This document shows positions 1 to 7,485 of a stretch of DNA of 10,200 bases, in pieces. A program made the position numbers and the translations under genes. The notes below the pieces were generated by a model. The model was not told the DNA's origin. It searched no databases and saw only the letters and a program-made list of their open reading frames with translations. Origin of the DNA: Prevotellaceae bacterium (lineage in GTDB: Bacteria; Bacteroidota; Bacteroidia; Bacteroidales; UBA932); contig JAIRMK010000076.1 of the NCBI GenBank assembly GCA_031258755.1, positions 1 to 10,200 on the forward strand, read 5' to 3'. Every line of letters begins with the position of its first letter. The stretch's first letter is position 1.

Positions 1-243
1 GGCGACGGCGTCAACGATTATTTCGTGTGCGCGCTCGATAACCGCGACACTTACACCCTCACCGTATTCGACCGCTCGGGACAGGTGCACTACCGCTCAT
101 CCAACTACCAAAACAATTGGGACGGAACGGCCGGCACCGGCCCGCACTCGGGAAACAAAATGCCTGCCGGCACCTATTTCTACACCCTGTCTGCCCAAAA
201 ATCGGGGAGTGTGAAAAAAGGATTTGTAGTTATCAAATATTAA
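1..243 (+). CDS. C-terminal fragment of a secreted protein with a T9SS type B sorting domain (CHU_C / gliding-motility-associated C-terminal domain)
   Basis: This is the 3' end of a gene that begins before the window; the open frame runs from base 1 to the TAA at 241-243 (80 codons). The translation starts with GDGVND and continues through TVFDRSGQ, a WDGT segment, then MPAGTYFYTL and a final KKGFVVIKY. This order (GDGxND, a 'V-x-DRxGQ' strand, NWDGT, PAGTYFY, basic G-x-V-x-I end) is the hallmark of the type B C-terminal domain (TIGR04131 / PF13585), which directs proteins through the type IX secretion system to the cell surface or medium. The functional N-terminal part is outside the window, so the protein's own role (adhesin, repeat protein or enzyme) cannot be told. 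A PorP/SprF-like gene follows after 24 nt in the same direction. Such pairing is common for type B substrates and suggests a dedicated partner. An internal ATG at 25 is not a real start, because the conserved motif begins upstream of it. Confidence 0.9.
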   Translation, partial: GDGVNDYFVCALDNRDTYTLTVFDRSGQVHYRSSNYQNNWDGTAGTGPHSGNKMPAGTYFYTLSAQKSGSVKKGFVVIKY

Positions 244-267
244 ACTGCGACAGAAAATTTAAAAAAA

Positions 268-1176
268 ATGAAAAAAATTATAACTACAATAGCCACATCC
301 GTATTGCTGTGTAACACCTTCACAAGCGTGGCGCAACCGCATTTCGACGAACAGGGGAACCTGAACTACCGCGACTACGAGTTGCTGCTCAATCCGGCTA
401 CGGTGGGCATGGCCACACAAAGCCAACTCAGCCTCAGCGCCCACAAACAATGGCTGGGCTTTGAAGGCGCGCCGCTCTCGGAACTGCTGCAATACCGGAT
501 GCCCATCGCGCAGCACAGCGGCCTGGGCGCCTGGGTGCACAACGACGCCCTCGGCGTAACCAACAACCTGCAAGTGGGTGTGATGTATGCGCACAAAATA
601 CGCCTTAAAAACAACTTCCTGTCCTTCGGCCTGAGCCTGTCGGCCTTGACGATGCAGGAAAGCCGCATCACCGACCTGAGCGACGCGGAAAGTGATAAAA
701 CGTTCACTGATCCGCTGAGCAGCCGGTTCGGCTTTAATGCCGGCTTTGGCGTGTACTACGCCGGCGAGAACCTCTACGCCGGGGTGTCCATCCCGCAACT
801 GCTGACCAACGAGATTAAAGAAAATAGCCTAAGCAACGGCATGGACGTCGCACGCCTGCAGTACTGTTTCACCGGCGGCTACCGTTTCGCCGTGACGGAC
901 AAAATAAGTTTGTCGCCCTCGGCATTACTGCAATTGTCGGGCGCCACCGAAGTGGGTTATGCTTTTATGCTCACGGCCGCGTATAACAAACGGGTGGAAG
1001 CAGGAGCGGGCTGGGCATCCCCCTCGCAACTGCAATTGTCGGTGGGCGCAGCCGTAACGAAGAAACTGTCGTTGCGGTATCAGTTCTCGCAGGAGACGGG
1101 CTCCGAATACCACGCCGGCTCCTCGCACTTCATCGTCGTGCGCTTTGCGTGGGGCGGACGGAAACCAGCCACTTAG
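268..1176 (+). CDS. PorP/SprF family type IX secretion system outer-membrane protein
   Basis: The protein has 302 residues, close to the usual 300-330 for this family. Residues 1-22 form a signal peptide (MKK start, hydrophobic core, cleavage likely after SVA before Gln23), so it is exported and should form an outer-membrane beta-barrel. Family marks are an NPA motif near residue 42 (LLLNPATVG), QWLGFEGAP at about 61-69, a 'GLGAWV' strand with asparagine-rich turn at about 85-100, and AGVSIPQLL at about 171-179. The rest is alternating beta-strand sequence. PorP/SprF proteins work with the T9SS, and SprF-like members are needed to secrete or anchor particular type B substrates such as SprB. 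The upstream gene ends with exactly such a domain, so the two probably form a substrate-partner pair on one transcript. The ATG at 268 sits behind an A-rich tract, typical of Bacteroidota starts without a Shine-Dalgarno sequence. I assign no specific symbol because the family has many paralogues per genome. Confidence 0.9.
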   Translation: MKKIITTIATSVLLCNTFTSVAQPHFDEQGNLNYRDYELLLNPATVGMATQSQLSLSAHKQWLGFEGAPLSELLQYRMPIAQHSGLGAWVHNDALGVTNNLQVGVMYAHKIRLKNNFLSFGLSLSALTMQESRITDLSDAESDKTFTDPLSSRFGFNAGFGVYYAGENLYAGVSIPQLLTNEIKENSLSNGMDVARLQYCFTGGYRFAVTDKISLSPSALLQLSGATEVGYAFMLTAAYNKRVEAGAGWASPSQLQLSVGAAVTKKLSLRYQFSQETGSEYHAGSSHFIVVRFAWGGRKPAT

Positions 1177-1248
1177 CTAAGCGTTAGAAACAACTATATT
1201 TCCACTCTATTAGATTATCATTCAAACAAATATATTGAACTCCAGTAA

Positions 1249-1272
1249 ACGGGCCTTTGTGGCCTGTTTTTG
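1249..1272 (+). terminator. Intrinsic terminator after the PorP/SprF gene
   Basis: A 7-bp stem (ACGGGCC at 1249-1255 paired with GGCCTGT at 1261-1267, one G-U pair) with a 5-nt loop TTTGT is followed by a T run through 1271. It lies 72 nt after the PorP/SprF stop codon and would end the transcript of the type B protein and its partner before the susC promoter region. Confidence 0.75.
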
Positions 1273-1466
1273 TTATGGTAATTGATACAGGTGATTTCCG
1301 CACCCAAACGGATTTTTTAACAAAAAATCACAAAATTTAACATTACATCCTAATAAATTGTATAATAATATATTTATACTGATACTTTTTTTACTATAAT
1401 CTTACTATTAAATTGTTACATAAATGGCTTAAAAACAGTATATATTAAATATTATTGATGAAATAT

Positions 1467-1498
1467 GTTGCAAATTATAATTATTTTGCATATTTTTG
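1467..1498 (+). promoter_or_regulatory. Candidate Bacteroides-type promoter for the susC operon
   Basis: A GTTG at 1467-1470 and TATTTTTG at 1491-1498 are separated by exactly 20 bp. This fits the Bacteroides housekeeping promoter pattern (TTTG near -33, TAnnTTTG near -7, roughly 19-21 bp apart), with a one-base departure in the -33 box. Transcription would begin around 1503-1506, leaving a leader of about 100 nt before the ATG at 1607. It is the only full TAnnTTTG match I found at proper spacing in this gap. The surrounding sequence is very AT-rich, so chance matches are possible. Confidence 0.5.
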
Positions 1499-1606
1499 TA
1501 CTGTATGTTAAATGTTTATAACAATACTTTAAAAATTAGTATAATATGATAATATAAGCAAACTTTATCATGAAACCTATATATTATTAACCATTAAATT
1601 ATTTCT

Positions 1607-4600
1607 ATGAGAAAAATCAAAGTGTTTTTGGTATGTATGGTCTTTGCAGGCACAAGCGTGCTTTCTGCACAGTCTGTACAAGTTTCGGGAGTGGTCACCG
1701 ATGCGGCCGACGGACAACCGTTGCCCGGGGTGTCGGTGGTGGTAAAAGATTCGAATGTGGCAGTGATGGCCGATATCAACGGTCGTTATACTATTCCGGT
1801 TCCGGAGAATGCCACGTTGGTGTATTCGTTTTTAGGAATGAAACGACACGAAGAAGTCGTAAAAGGCCGCACGGTTATTAATGTGGCTATGGTAAGCGAT
1901 GCAGTGGCGCTGGATGAAGTGGTGGTTACCGGCTTCGGACAGGTGGACAAACGTCTCTTTACGGGCGCTACCGACAAATTGACGGCAGAGCACGTGAAAC
2001 TCGACGGACTCCCCGACATCAGTCGCGCGCTGGAAGGACGGTCGGCGGGGGTTTCCGTGCAAAACGTGTCCGGCACATTCGGTACGGCGCCTAAAATCCG
2101 CGTGCGCGGAGCTACTTCCATTTATGGAAGTTCCAAACCACTATGGGTGGTTGATGGCGTAGTGCTGGAAGATGTGGTGGAAGTGGACGCCGACGGCTTG
2201 TCGTCGGGCGATGCCACCACGCTAATCAGCTCGGCTATTGCCGGCTTGAATGCCGATGACATTGAGAGTTTTCAAATCCTGAAAGACGGCTCGGCAACGT
2301 CTATTTACGGCGCCCGCGCCATGGCGGGTGTGATTGTCGTCACTACCAAGAAAGGGAAAGCCGGCACAAGTTCCATCAATTATACCGGGGAGTTCACCAC
2401 CCGTTTGATCCCGCGTTACAGCGAGTTTAACATTATGAACTCACAGGAACAAATGGGGGTTTATCAGGAATTACAACAGAAAGGTTGGTTAAATTATGCC
2501 GAGACATTCCGCGCGCGCAACAGCGGGGTGTATGGTAAAATGTACGAGTTGATGAATACGTACAACCATAAAACGGGCACGTATATGCTGCCCAATACGC
2601 CCGAAGCGCGCAACGCCTATTTGCGCCAGGCCGAGATGCGCAATACCGACTGGTTCGATGAGTTGTTTAACGCCAACATCATGCAAAACCACGCTGTGAG
2701 CATGAGCGGCGGCACGGAGAAATCGACCTACTACGCCTCGTTGAGCGCCATGGTGGATCCGGGATGGACGAAATCAAGCTCGGTAAACCGCTACACTTCT
2801 ATTATTAATGCCAGCCACAATGTATTGAAAAACCTGACAGTGAATTTTTCGGCCTCCGGCTCTTACCGGAAGCAAAAGGCGCCCGGCACACTGGCGCAGG
2901 AAATGGATGTGGTATCGGGCGAGGTGAAACGCGAGTTCGACATCAATCCTTATAGCTATGCGCTGAACACCTCGCGTACGTTGGATTCCGATGAATTCTA
3001 CACCCGCAATTATGCCCCCTTTAACATAAAGCATGAGTTGGAAAACAATTACATTGATTTGAACGTGGTGGATTTGAAATTCCAGGGCGAGGTGAAATGG
3101 AAAATCCTTCCCGAGTTGGAAGTAGCGGCATTGGGCGCCGTAAAATATTCCAGCTCGAGCATGGAGCACCATATCAAGGACGAATCGAATCAGGCGCTGG
3201 CCTATCGTTCCATGGCCGACGCTACGATCCGCGAAAACAACCCCTACCTCTATTCCGACCCCGAGCATCCGTATGACTATCCCATTACCATATTGCCGGT
3301 AGGGGGGATTTACAACCGCACCGACAATAAAATGTTGGGCTATGACTTTCGCTCTACGTTGAATTGGAACAAGGTGTTTAATGATATCCACATCACCAAT
3401 TTCATGGGCGGGATGGAAATCAATTCGGTAGATCGCGGGCAAAACTGGTTCCGTGGCTGGGGACGCCAATATACCATGGGCGATATTCCCTTTTATGCCT
3501 ATCAGGTATTTAAAAGAGGACAGGAAGAAAATTCCGACTATTTCACGATAAACAATACCCGTTCGCGCAATGTGGCGTTCTTTGCTACAGGTATTTATTC
3601 TTACGAAGGCAAATATACGATAAACGGCACGGTACGCTATGAAGGTTCCAACAAGTTCGGCAAGTCGCGCTCAGCGCGTTGGTTACCCACATGGAACATC
3701 TCGGGCGCCTGGAACGCGCATGAGGAAAGTTTCTTCGAGGTGGTAAAACCGGTATTGTCGCACTTCACCCTAAAGGCGTCCTACAGCCTGACCGCCGACG
3801 CCGGCCCGTCGTTCGTGACCAACTCAAGCGTGGTGATTAAAAGTCAAAACGTGTGGCGACCCGATGCGGCCTCTCAGGAAAGCGCCTTAGCCATTGCCGG
3901 CCTTGAGAACAGCGAATTGACCTATGAGAAAAAGCATGAGTTGAATATCGGCGCCGATATGGGCTTTTTCGACAACCGCTTTAACCTGACGGTGGATTGG
4001 TACACACGTAACAACTTTGACCTGATTGGCCCCATTGCCGTGATGGGTATCGGCGGCCAGATTGACAAATATGCCAACGTGGCCGAAATGAAATCGCACG
4101 GGATTGAATTTACACTTTCAACCAAAAATATTGTGGGGCCGAAGTTCCAATGGACTACCGACGTTACGTTCTCTTACAACAAAACCGAAATCACCAAACT
4201 GGATTCGCGCATGCGGGTCTTTGACCTGATTACCGGCAACGGGTTTGGGCGTGAAGGTTATTCGTACCGCACCCTCTTCTCGGTGCCGTTCAGGGGATTG
4301 ACCCGGGATGGTATTCCCACGTTCCTCGATCAGGATGGCGAGGTGACTTCTACCGGCATCTATTTTCAGGAACGCAACAATGTGGATTTCCTGACCTATG
4401 AAGGCCCGGCAGAGCCGACGATCGGCGGCGGGTTGGGCAATGTTTTCAGTTATAGGAATTTTAAGCTGAATGTGTTTATTACGTATTCGTTCGGCAACAA
4501 AATCCGTCTCGACCCGGCATTCCACAGCAGCTATTCCGACCTCGACGCCATGCCCAAGGAATTTGCCAACCGCTGGGTATTGTCCGGTGACGAGAAGCAT

Positions 4601-4930
4601 ACCAATGTCCCGGTCATTGTCGATAACCGCACTATGAGGGGTGATTATGAACTGGCGTATGCCTACAGCGCTTATAATTATTCGGATGTGCGCATTGCCG
4701 ACGGCGGATTTATCCGCATGAAAGAAATTTCACTGTCGTATGACTTCCCGAAAAACTGGATTAACCCGCTTAAACTGAATAACCTGAGCTTAAAATTGCA
4801 AGCCACCAACCTGTTCCTGCTGTATGCCGATTCCAAACTGAACGGTCAGGATCCCGAATTTTTCCGCTCGGGCGGGGTGTCGGCGCCGGTGCCCAAGCAG
4901 TTTACCTTTACAGTACGCGTGGGGTTGTAA
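1607..4930 (+). CDS. SusC/RagA family TonB-linked outer-membrane transporter
   Basis: This 1107-residue protein is full length for SusC-type TonB-dependent transporters. A signal peptide covers about residues 1-21 (cleavage likely after LSA). Residues 24-95 form a carboxypeptidase-D regulatory-like beta domain (VSGVVTDAADGQPLPGVSV). A TonB box-like stretch DEVVVTGFG lies at 103-111. The plug domain follows at about 112-250 with the SusC signatures IRVRG, WVVDGV, DIESFQILKDGSATSIYGARAMAGVI and VVTTKKG. The remainder is a beta-barrel ending in PKQFTFTVRVGL, a typical outer-membrane assembly signal. Together with the SusD partner downstream it would import oligomers into the periplasm using TonB/ExbBD energy. 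There is no extra N-terminal STN (secretin/TonB short N-terminal) domain before the regulatory-like domain, so it lacks the part used for anti-sigma-factor signalling. The start at 1607 is chosen because it gives a complete signal peptide. The family is certain; the substrate is unknown. Confidence 0.97.
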   Translation: MRKIKVFLVCMVFAGTSVLSAQSVQVSGVVTDAADGQPLPGVSVVVKDSNVAVMADINGRYTIPVPENATLVYSFLGMKRHEEVVKGRTVINVAMVSDAVALDEVVVTGFGQVDKRLFTGATDKLTAEHVKLDGLPDISRALEGRSAGVSVQNVSGTFGTAPKIRVRGATSIYGSSKPLWVVDGVVLEDVVEVDADGLSSGDATTLISSAIAGLNADDIESFQILKDGSATSIYGARAMAGVIVVTTKKGKAGTSSINYTGEFTTRLIPRYSEFNIMNSQEQMGVYQELQQKGWLNYAETFRARNSGVYGKMYELMNTYNHKTGTYMLPNTPEARNAYLRQAEMRNTDWFDELFNANIMQNHAVSMSGGTEKSTYYASLSAMVDPGWTKSSSVNRYTSIINASHNVLKNLTVNFSASGSYRKQKAPGTLAQEMDVVSGEVKREFDINPYSYALNTSRTLDSDEFYTRNYAPFNIKHELENNYIDLNVVDLKFQGEVKWKILPELEVAALGAVKYSSSSMEHHIKDESNQALAYRSMADATIRENNPYLYSDPEHPYDYPITILPVGGIYNRTDNKMLGYDFRSTLNWNKVFNDIHITNFMGGMEINSVDRGQNWFRGWGRQYTMGDIPFYAYQVFKRGQEENSDYFTINNTRSRNVAFFATGIYSYEGKYTINGTVRYEGSNKFGKSRSARWLPTWNISGAWNAHEESFFEVVKPVLSHFTLKASYSLTADAGPSFVTNSSVVIKSQNVWRPDAASQESALAIAGLENSELTYEKKHELNIGADMGFFDNRFNLTVDWYTRNNFDLIGPIAVMGIGGQIDKYANVAEMKSHGIEFTLSTKNIVGPKFQWTTDVTFSYNKTEITKLDSRMRVFDLITGNGFGREGYSYRTLFSVPFRGLTRDGIPTFLDQDGEVTSTGIYFQERNNVDFLTYEGPAEPTIGGGLGNVFSYRNFKLNVFITYSFGNKIRLDPAFHSSYSDLDAMPKEFANRWVLSGDEKHTNVPVIVDNRTMRGDYELAYAYSAYNYSDVRIADGGFIRMKEISLSYDFPKNWINPLKLNNLSLKLQATNLFLLYADSKLNGQDPEFFRSGGVSAPVPKQFTFTVRVGL

Positions 4931-4979
4931 GAGTTAAGAGTTAAGAACTAAGAACTAAAAATTAAGAACTAAAAACTAA
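4931..4979 (+). repeat. Seven-unit tandem repeat of a 7-bp motif between susC and susD
   Basis: Starting at the base after the susC stop codon, the sequence divides exactly into seven 7-bp units: GAGTTAA, GAGTTAA, GAACTAA, GAACTAA, AAATTAA, GAACTAA, AAACTAA. It is followed by AAAT and the susD ATG. Every unit ends in TAA, and because 7 is not a multiple of 3 the stop codons fall in all three reading frames. The tract fills nearly all of the 53-nt gap. It could act as a translational insulator between susC and susD, as an A-rich translation-enhancing leader for susD, or simply be a dispersed genomic repeat that landed here. Tandem units of this kind can change in number by slippage. Confidence 0.9.
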
Positions 4980-4983
4980 AAAT

Positions 4984-6573
4984 ATGAAAAAGAAATTATA
5001 CATATTATTACCGTTACTGCTGTTTGTTAGTTTCTCCTGCAACGAGTTTCTGGACGAAATGCCGGACAACCGGACGGAATTGGATTCGAAAGACAAAATC
5101 ACCAAACTGCTGGTTTCGGCCTATGCCGAACGCTTGCATATCCTTACCACGGAGATGATGTCGGACAATATAGACGATATCGGAAGTGCACTGGGCGGTA
5201 GCATCGGCCGTTTTCAGGATCAAATGTTTCACTGGGAGGACGATATAGAAACTTCCGACAACAATGAATCGACCAAAAGTGTGTGGGAAAGTCATTATTT
5301 GGCCATCGCCAATGCCAATCAGGCGTTACAGGCCATTGCGGAACTGGGCAACCCGGCCGACCTGAACCCGCAACGGGGCGAAGCCCTGATCAGCCGCGCC
5401 TACCATCATTTTATTCTGGTGAATGTATTCTGCAAGCACTACAGTGCACTAACCGGCGCCAGCGATATGGGTATTCCTTATATGGATGCGTCCGAAACCA
5501 CCGTGGATCCCAAATATGAAAGAGGTACGGTGGCCGGCGTGTATGAGAAAATAGAGCAGGATATTGAAGAAGCGTTGCCGCTGATAGACGACAACATTTA
5601 TACGGTGCCTAAATACCACTTCAACCGCAAGGCCGCTTTTGCGTTTGCCGCGCGCTTTTATCTCTATTACCGGAAATACAACAAGGTGATTGCGTATGCC
5701 AATGAGGTGCTGGGCGCCAACCCCACAACCGTGCTTCGCGACATGGCCTATTTTGGCACGCTGCCCACTGCTGCGCAAGAACTTAATAATGTAGCAGAAG
5801 ATTATGTGAAGCCGACACATAATGCCAATTTATTACTGATGACCGCCCTGTCATATGCAGGACGCATTTATAGCATCTATGTCGCTGGTAAAAGATATTG
5901 CTATTCCGATATAATAGCGGAAACGGAAGGTTGCAGAAGCAGCGGGCCATGGGGTGAATTCACCACCTCACTATACTATCTTTCGGGCGCTTCGTTAGGT
6001 TTTTCCGGAAACCCTGTAAGATTTACACTGTTCCCCAAAATACCGCTTCTGCTGGAATACACTGATCCGGTAGCGGGGACAGGTTATTACCGCACTGTCT
6101 ATCCGGCTTTTCAAACCGACGAGACCCTGTTGTGCCGGGCTGAGGCCTACATTATGTTGCAACAGTATGAGCAGGGCGTAGCCGACCTGAACCTGTGGGC
6201 GACTACCCATGTGAAAACCGGAAGAAAAGTAATGACCCCGGCGTCTATTGATACCTATTACGGAAATATGGAGTATTACCAATTTGCCAAACCTACGCCG
6301 AAAAAAAAGCTGAACCCCGAAACGCCGTTCGTGTCCTCCTTGCAGGAAAACCTGATCCATTGCCTGCTGCATATCCGCCGCATTGAAACATCGTTTGAAG
6401 GCCTCCGCTGGTTCGATGTGAAACGCTACGGCATTGTCATCTATCGTCGCGCCATAGACGCTAACCTGCAAATTACCCAAGTCGGTAAGGCGCTGGCCAT
6501 AGACGACCCGCGTCGCGCCATCCAATTGCCGGCCGACGTCATCACCGCCGGTTTAACCCCGAACCCCAGATAG
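4984..6573 (+). CDS. RagB/SusD family outer-membrane lipoprotein, SusC partner
   Basis: The protein has 529 residues, normal for SusD. A lipoprotein signal peptide ends at Cys19 (FVSFSC, then NEFLDEMPDN), so it should be lipid-anchored and, like other SusD proteins, face outward over the SusC barrel. The CNEFLDE start is characteristic of the family. TPR-like helical segments include LISRAYHHFILVNVFCKHYS (about 135-154) and KYNKVIAYANEVLG (about 231-244). The conserved C-terminal SusD region shows FQTDETLLCRAEAYIML (376-392) and RRIETSFEGLRWFDVKRYG (465-483), the classic 'R-x-x-E-x-x-x-EG-x-RW-x-D-x-KR' signature. The middle (about 260-375) is less conserved, as expected for the ligand-binding part. 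An uninterrupted run of eight A at 6301-6308 (codons for three lysines) is a possible slippage site but the frame is intact. Its place after a SusC gene confirms the pairing; the ligand cannot be predicted from sequence. Confidence 0.95.
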   Translation: MKKKLYILLPLLLFVSFSCNEFLDEMPDNRTELDSKDKITKLLVSAYAERLHILTTEMMSDNIDDIGSALGGSIGRFQDQMFHWEDDIETSDNNESTKSVWESHYLAIANANQALQAIAELGNPADLNPQRGEALISRAYHHFILVNVFCKHYSALTGASDMGIPYMDASETTVDPKYERGTVAGVYEKIEQDIEEALPLIDDNIYTVPKYHFNRKAAFAFAARFYLYYRKYNKVIAYANEVLGANPTTVLRDMAYFGTLPTAAQELNNVAEDYVKPTHNANLLLMTALSYAGRIYSIYVAGKRYCYSDIIAETEGCRSSGPWGEFTTSLYYLSGASLGFSGNPVRFTLFPKIPLLLEYTDPVAGTGYYRTVYPAFQTDETLLCRAEAYIMLQQYEQGVADLNLWATTHVKTGRKVMTPASIDTYYGNMEYYQFAKPTPKKKLNPETPFVSSLQENLIHCLLHIRRIETSFEGLRWFDVKRYGIVIYRRAIDANLQITQVGKALAIDDPRRAIQLPADVITAGLTPNPR

Positions 6574-6600
6574 TAACAACCATTAAAAACATTAATCAAT

Positions 6601-7479
6601 ATGAAAAAAATAATATTATACCTGTTTGCATGGAGCCTGTTGGTGGGCGCATGGTCATGCAACAAGAATGAAATCAGCAGTAACAGCATATTCGACGCCC
6701 CTGCTGCGCCACAAAATGCGTTCGATAAATGGCTGCTTATGAACTATACCTATCCCTACAACATCGACTTCAAGTATAAACTGGATGACATTGAATCGAA
6801 TCTCACCTACCAGTTGGCGCCGGCTAAAGCGGAAAACTCCGTAGCCATGGCCAAACTGATTAAATACCTGTGGCTGGAGGTGTACGACCAAGTGGGCGGT
6901 ATCACCTTCACCCGCACGTATGTGCCGCGTATTATCCTCTTGGTAGGTTCGTCCGGCATTAACCCCAATGGAACCGAATTGCTGGGTACGGCCGAAGGCG
7001 GATTGAAAATAACCCTCTACAAGGTGAACGAGCTGGATATCAAGGCACTAAATATAAACCTCTTGAATGAATATTATTTCAAAACCATACACCATGAATT
7101 CGCCCACATCCTGCACCAGACGAAGAATTACTCTTCCGACTTCCTGCAAATTTCTTCTACGGACTATATCGGGGAAGCATGGAACGATAAGGACGAATCG
7201 TTGTCAAAGGCCTATAAGCTGGGCTTTGTGAGCCAGTATGCACGCAAATCTGTGGACGAGGATTTTGTAGAAATACTGGCTATGTATGTGACCTCAACCG
7301 TAACGCAATGGAATGCCATACTCACTTTGGCTGGAGCCGACGGAAGGCCAAAGATTGAACAAAAATTCGAAATCGTGAAGGATTACCTGACCACTTCATG
7401 GAATATCGATATAGTGGCCTTGCGCGACGCCGTACAGGAACGTTCGGCGCTTATCGGAAATCTTGATTTAACCCTTTAA
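6601..7479 (+). CDS. Putative zinc-binding metallopeptidase lipoprotein (Peptidase_Mx1 type)
   Basis: The protein has 292 residues. A lipoprotein signal peptide ends at Cys20 (LLVGAWSC). The central motif is HHEFAHILHQ at residues 164-173, giving a gluzincin-type HExxH with His165, Glu166 and His169. A conserved-looking acidic segment DEDFVEILAMYV at 219-230 lies 55 residues later, and Glu224 is the best candidate for the third zinc ligand. Size, lipobox, HExxH position and location next to SusD match the 'putative zinc-binding metallo-peptidase' family (PF15890), which is often found with SusC/SusD pairs in Bacteroidota. It probably cleaves protein or peptide substrates at the cell surface or in the periplasm before import; no member's substrate is known to me. 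It follows susD by 27 nt and precedes the DUF4302 gene by 6 nt, so co-transcription is very likely. The motif is clear and the family assignment is from memory of its architecture. Confidence 0.85.
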   Translation: MKKIILYLFAWSLLVGAWSCNKNEISSNSIFDAPAAPQNAFDKWLLMNYTYPYNIDFKYKLDDIESNLTYQLAPAKAENSVAMAKLIKYLWLEVYDQVGGITFTRTYVPRIILLVGSSGINPNGTELLGTAEGGLKITLYKVNELDIKALNINLLNEYYFKTIHHEFAHILHQTKNYSSDFLQISSTDYIGEAWNDKDESLSKAYKLGFVSQYARKSVDEDFVEILAMYVTSTVTQWNAILTLAGADGRPKIEQKFEIVKDYLTTSWNIDIVALRDAVQERSALIGNLDLTL

Positions 7480-7485
7480 ACACGA

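Larger units (their letters stand above)
1177..1606. other. Long AT-rich intergenic region between the T9SS pair and the SusC operon
   Basis: This 430-bp gap has no convincing gene on either strand and is far richer in A+T than the flanking genes. It contains the terminator at 1249-1272 and, at 1311-1329, a perfect 8-bp inverted repeat (GATTTTTT, loop AAC, AAAAAATC) that could be a weak second terminator or an operator. The promoter-like element for susC lies at 1467-1498. About 100 nt of 5' leader would follow that promoter. Inside the leader a tiny frame at 1570-1590 (MKPIYY then stop) ends 16 nt before the susC start; I see no evidence that it is translated. No riboswitch or T-box structure was recognised. 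The size and composition fit a regulatory region for the operon downstream. Confidence 0.6.

Noticed and set aside
117..314. Small plus-strand frame overlapping the type B sorting domain
   Set aside because: It is out of frame with the clear CHU_C domain and runs into the PorP/SprF start; the product has no recognisable features.
1172..1181. 10-bp palindrome CTTAGCTAAG across the PorP/SprF stop codon
   Set aside because: It is short, has no T run, and a proper terminator lies 70 nt further on; probably chance.
2774..3469. Long minus-strand open frame of 231 codons opposite susC
   Set aside because: It lies wholly inside the convincing SusC gene, has no recognisable family, signal peptide or start context, and is the usual shadow of a GC-rich coding strand.
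4931..4983. CRISPR-like or attachment-site interpretation of the tandem repeat
   Set aside because: The units are 7 bp and contiguous, with no spacers, cas genes, integrase or tRNA nearby.
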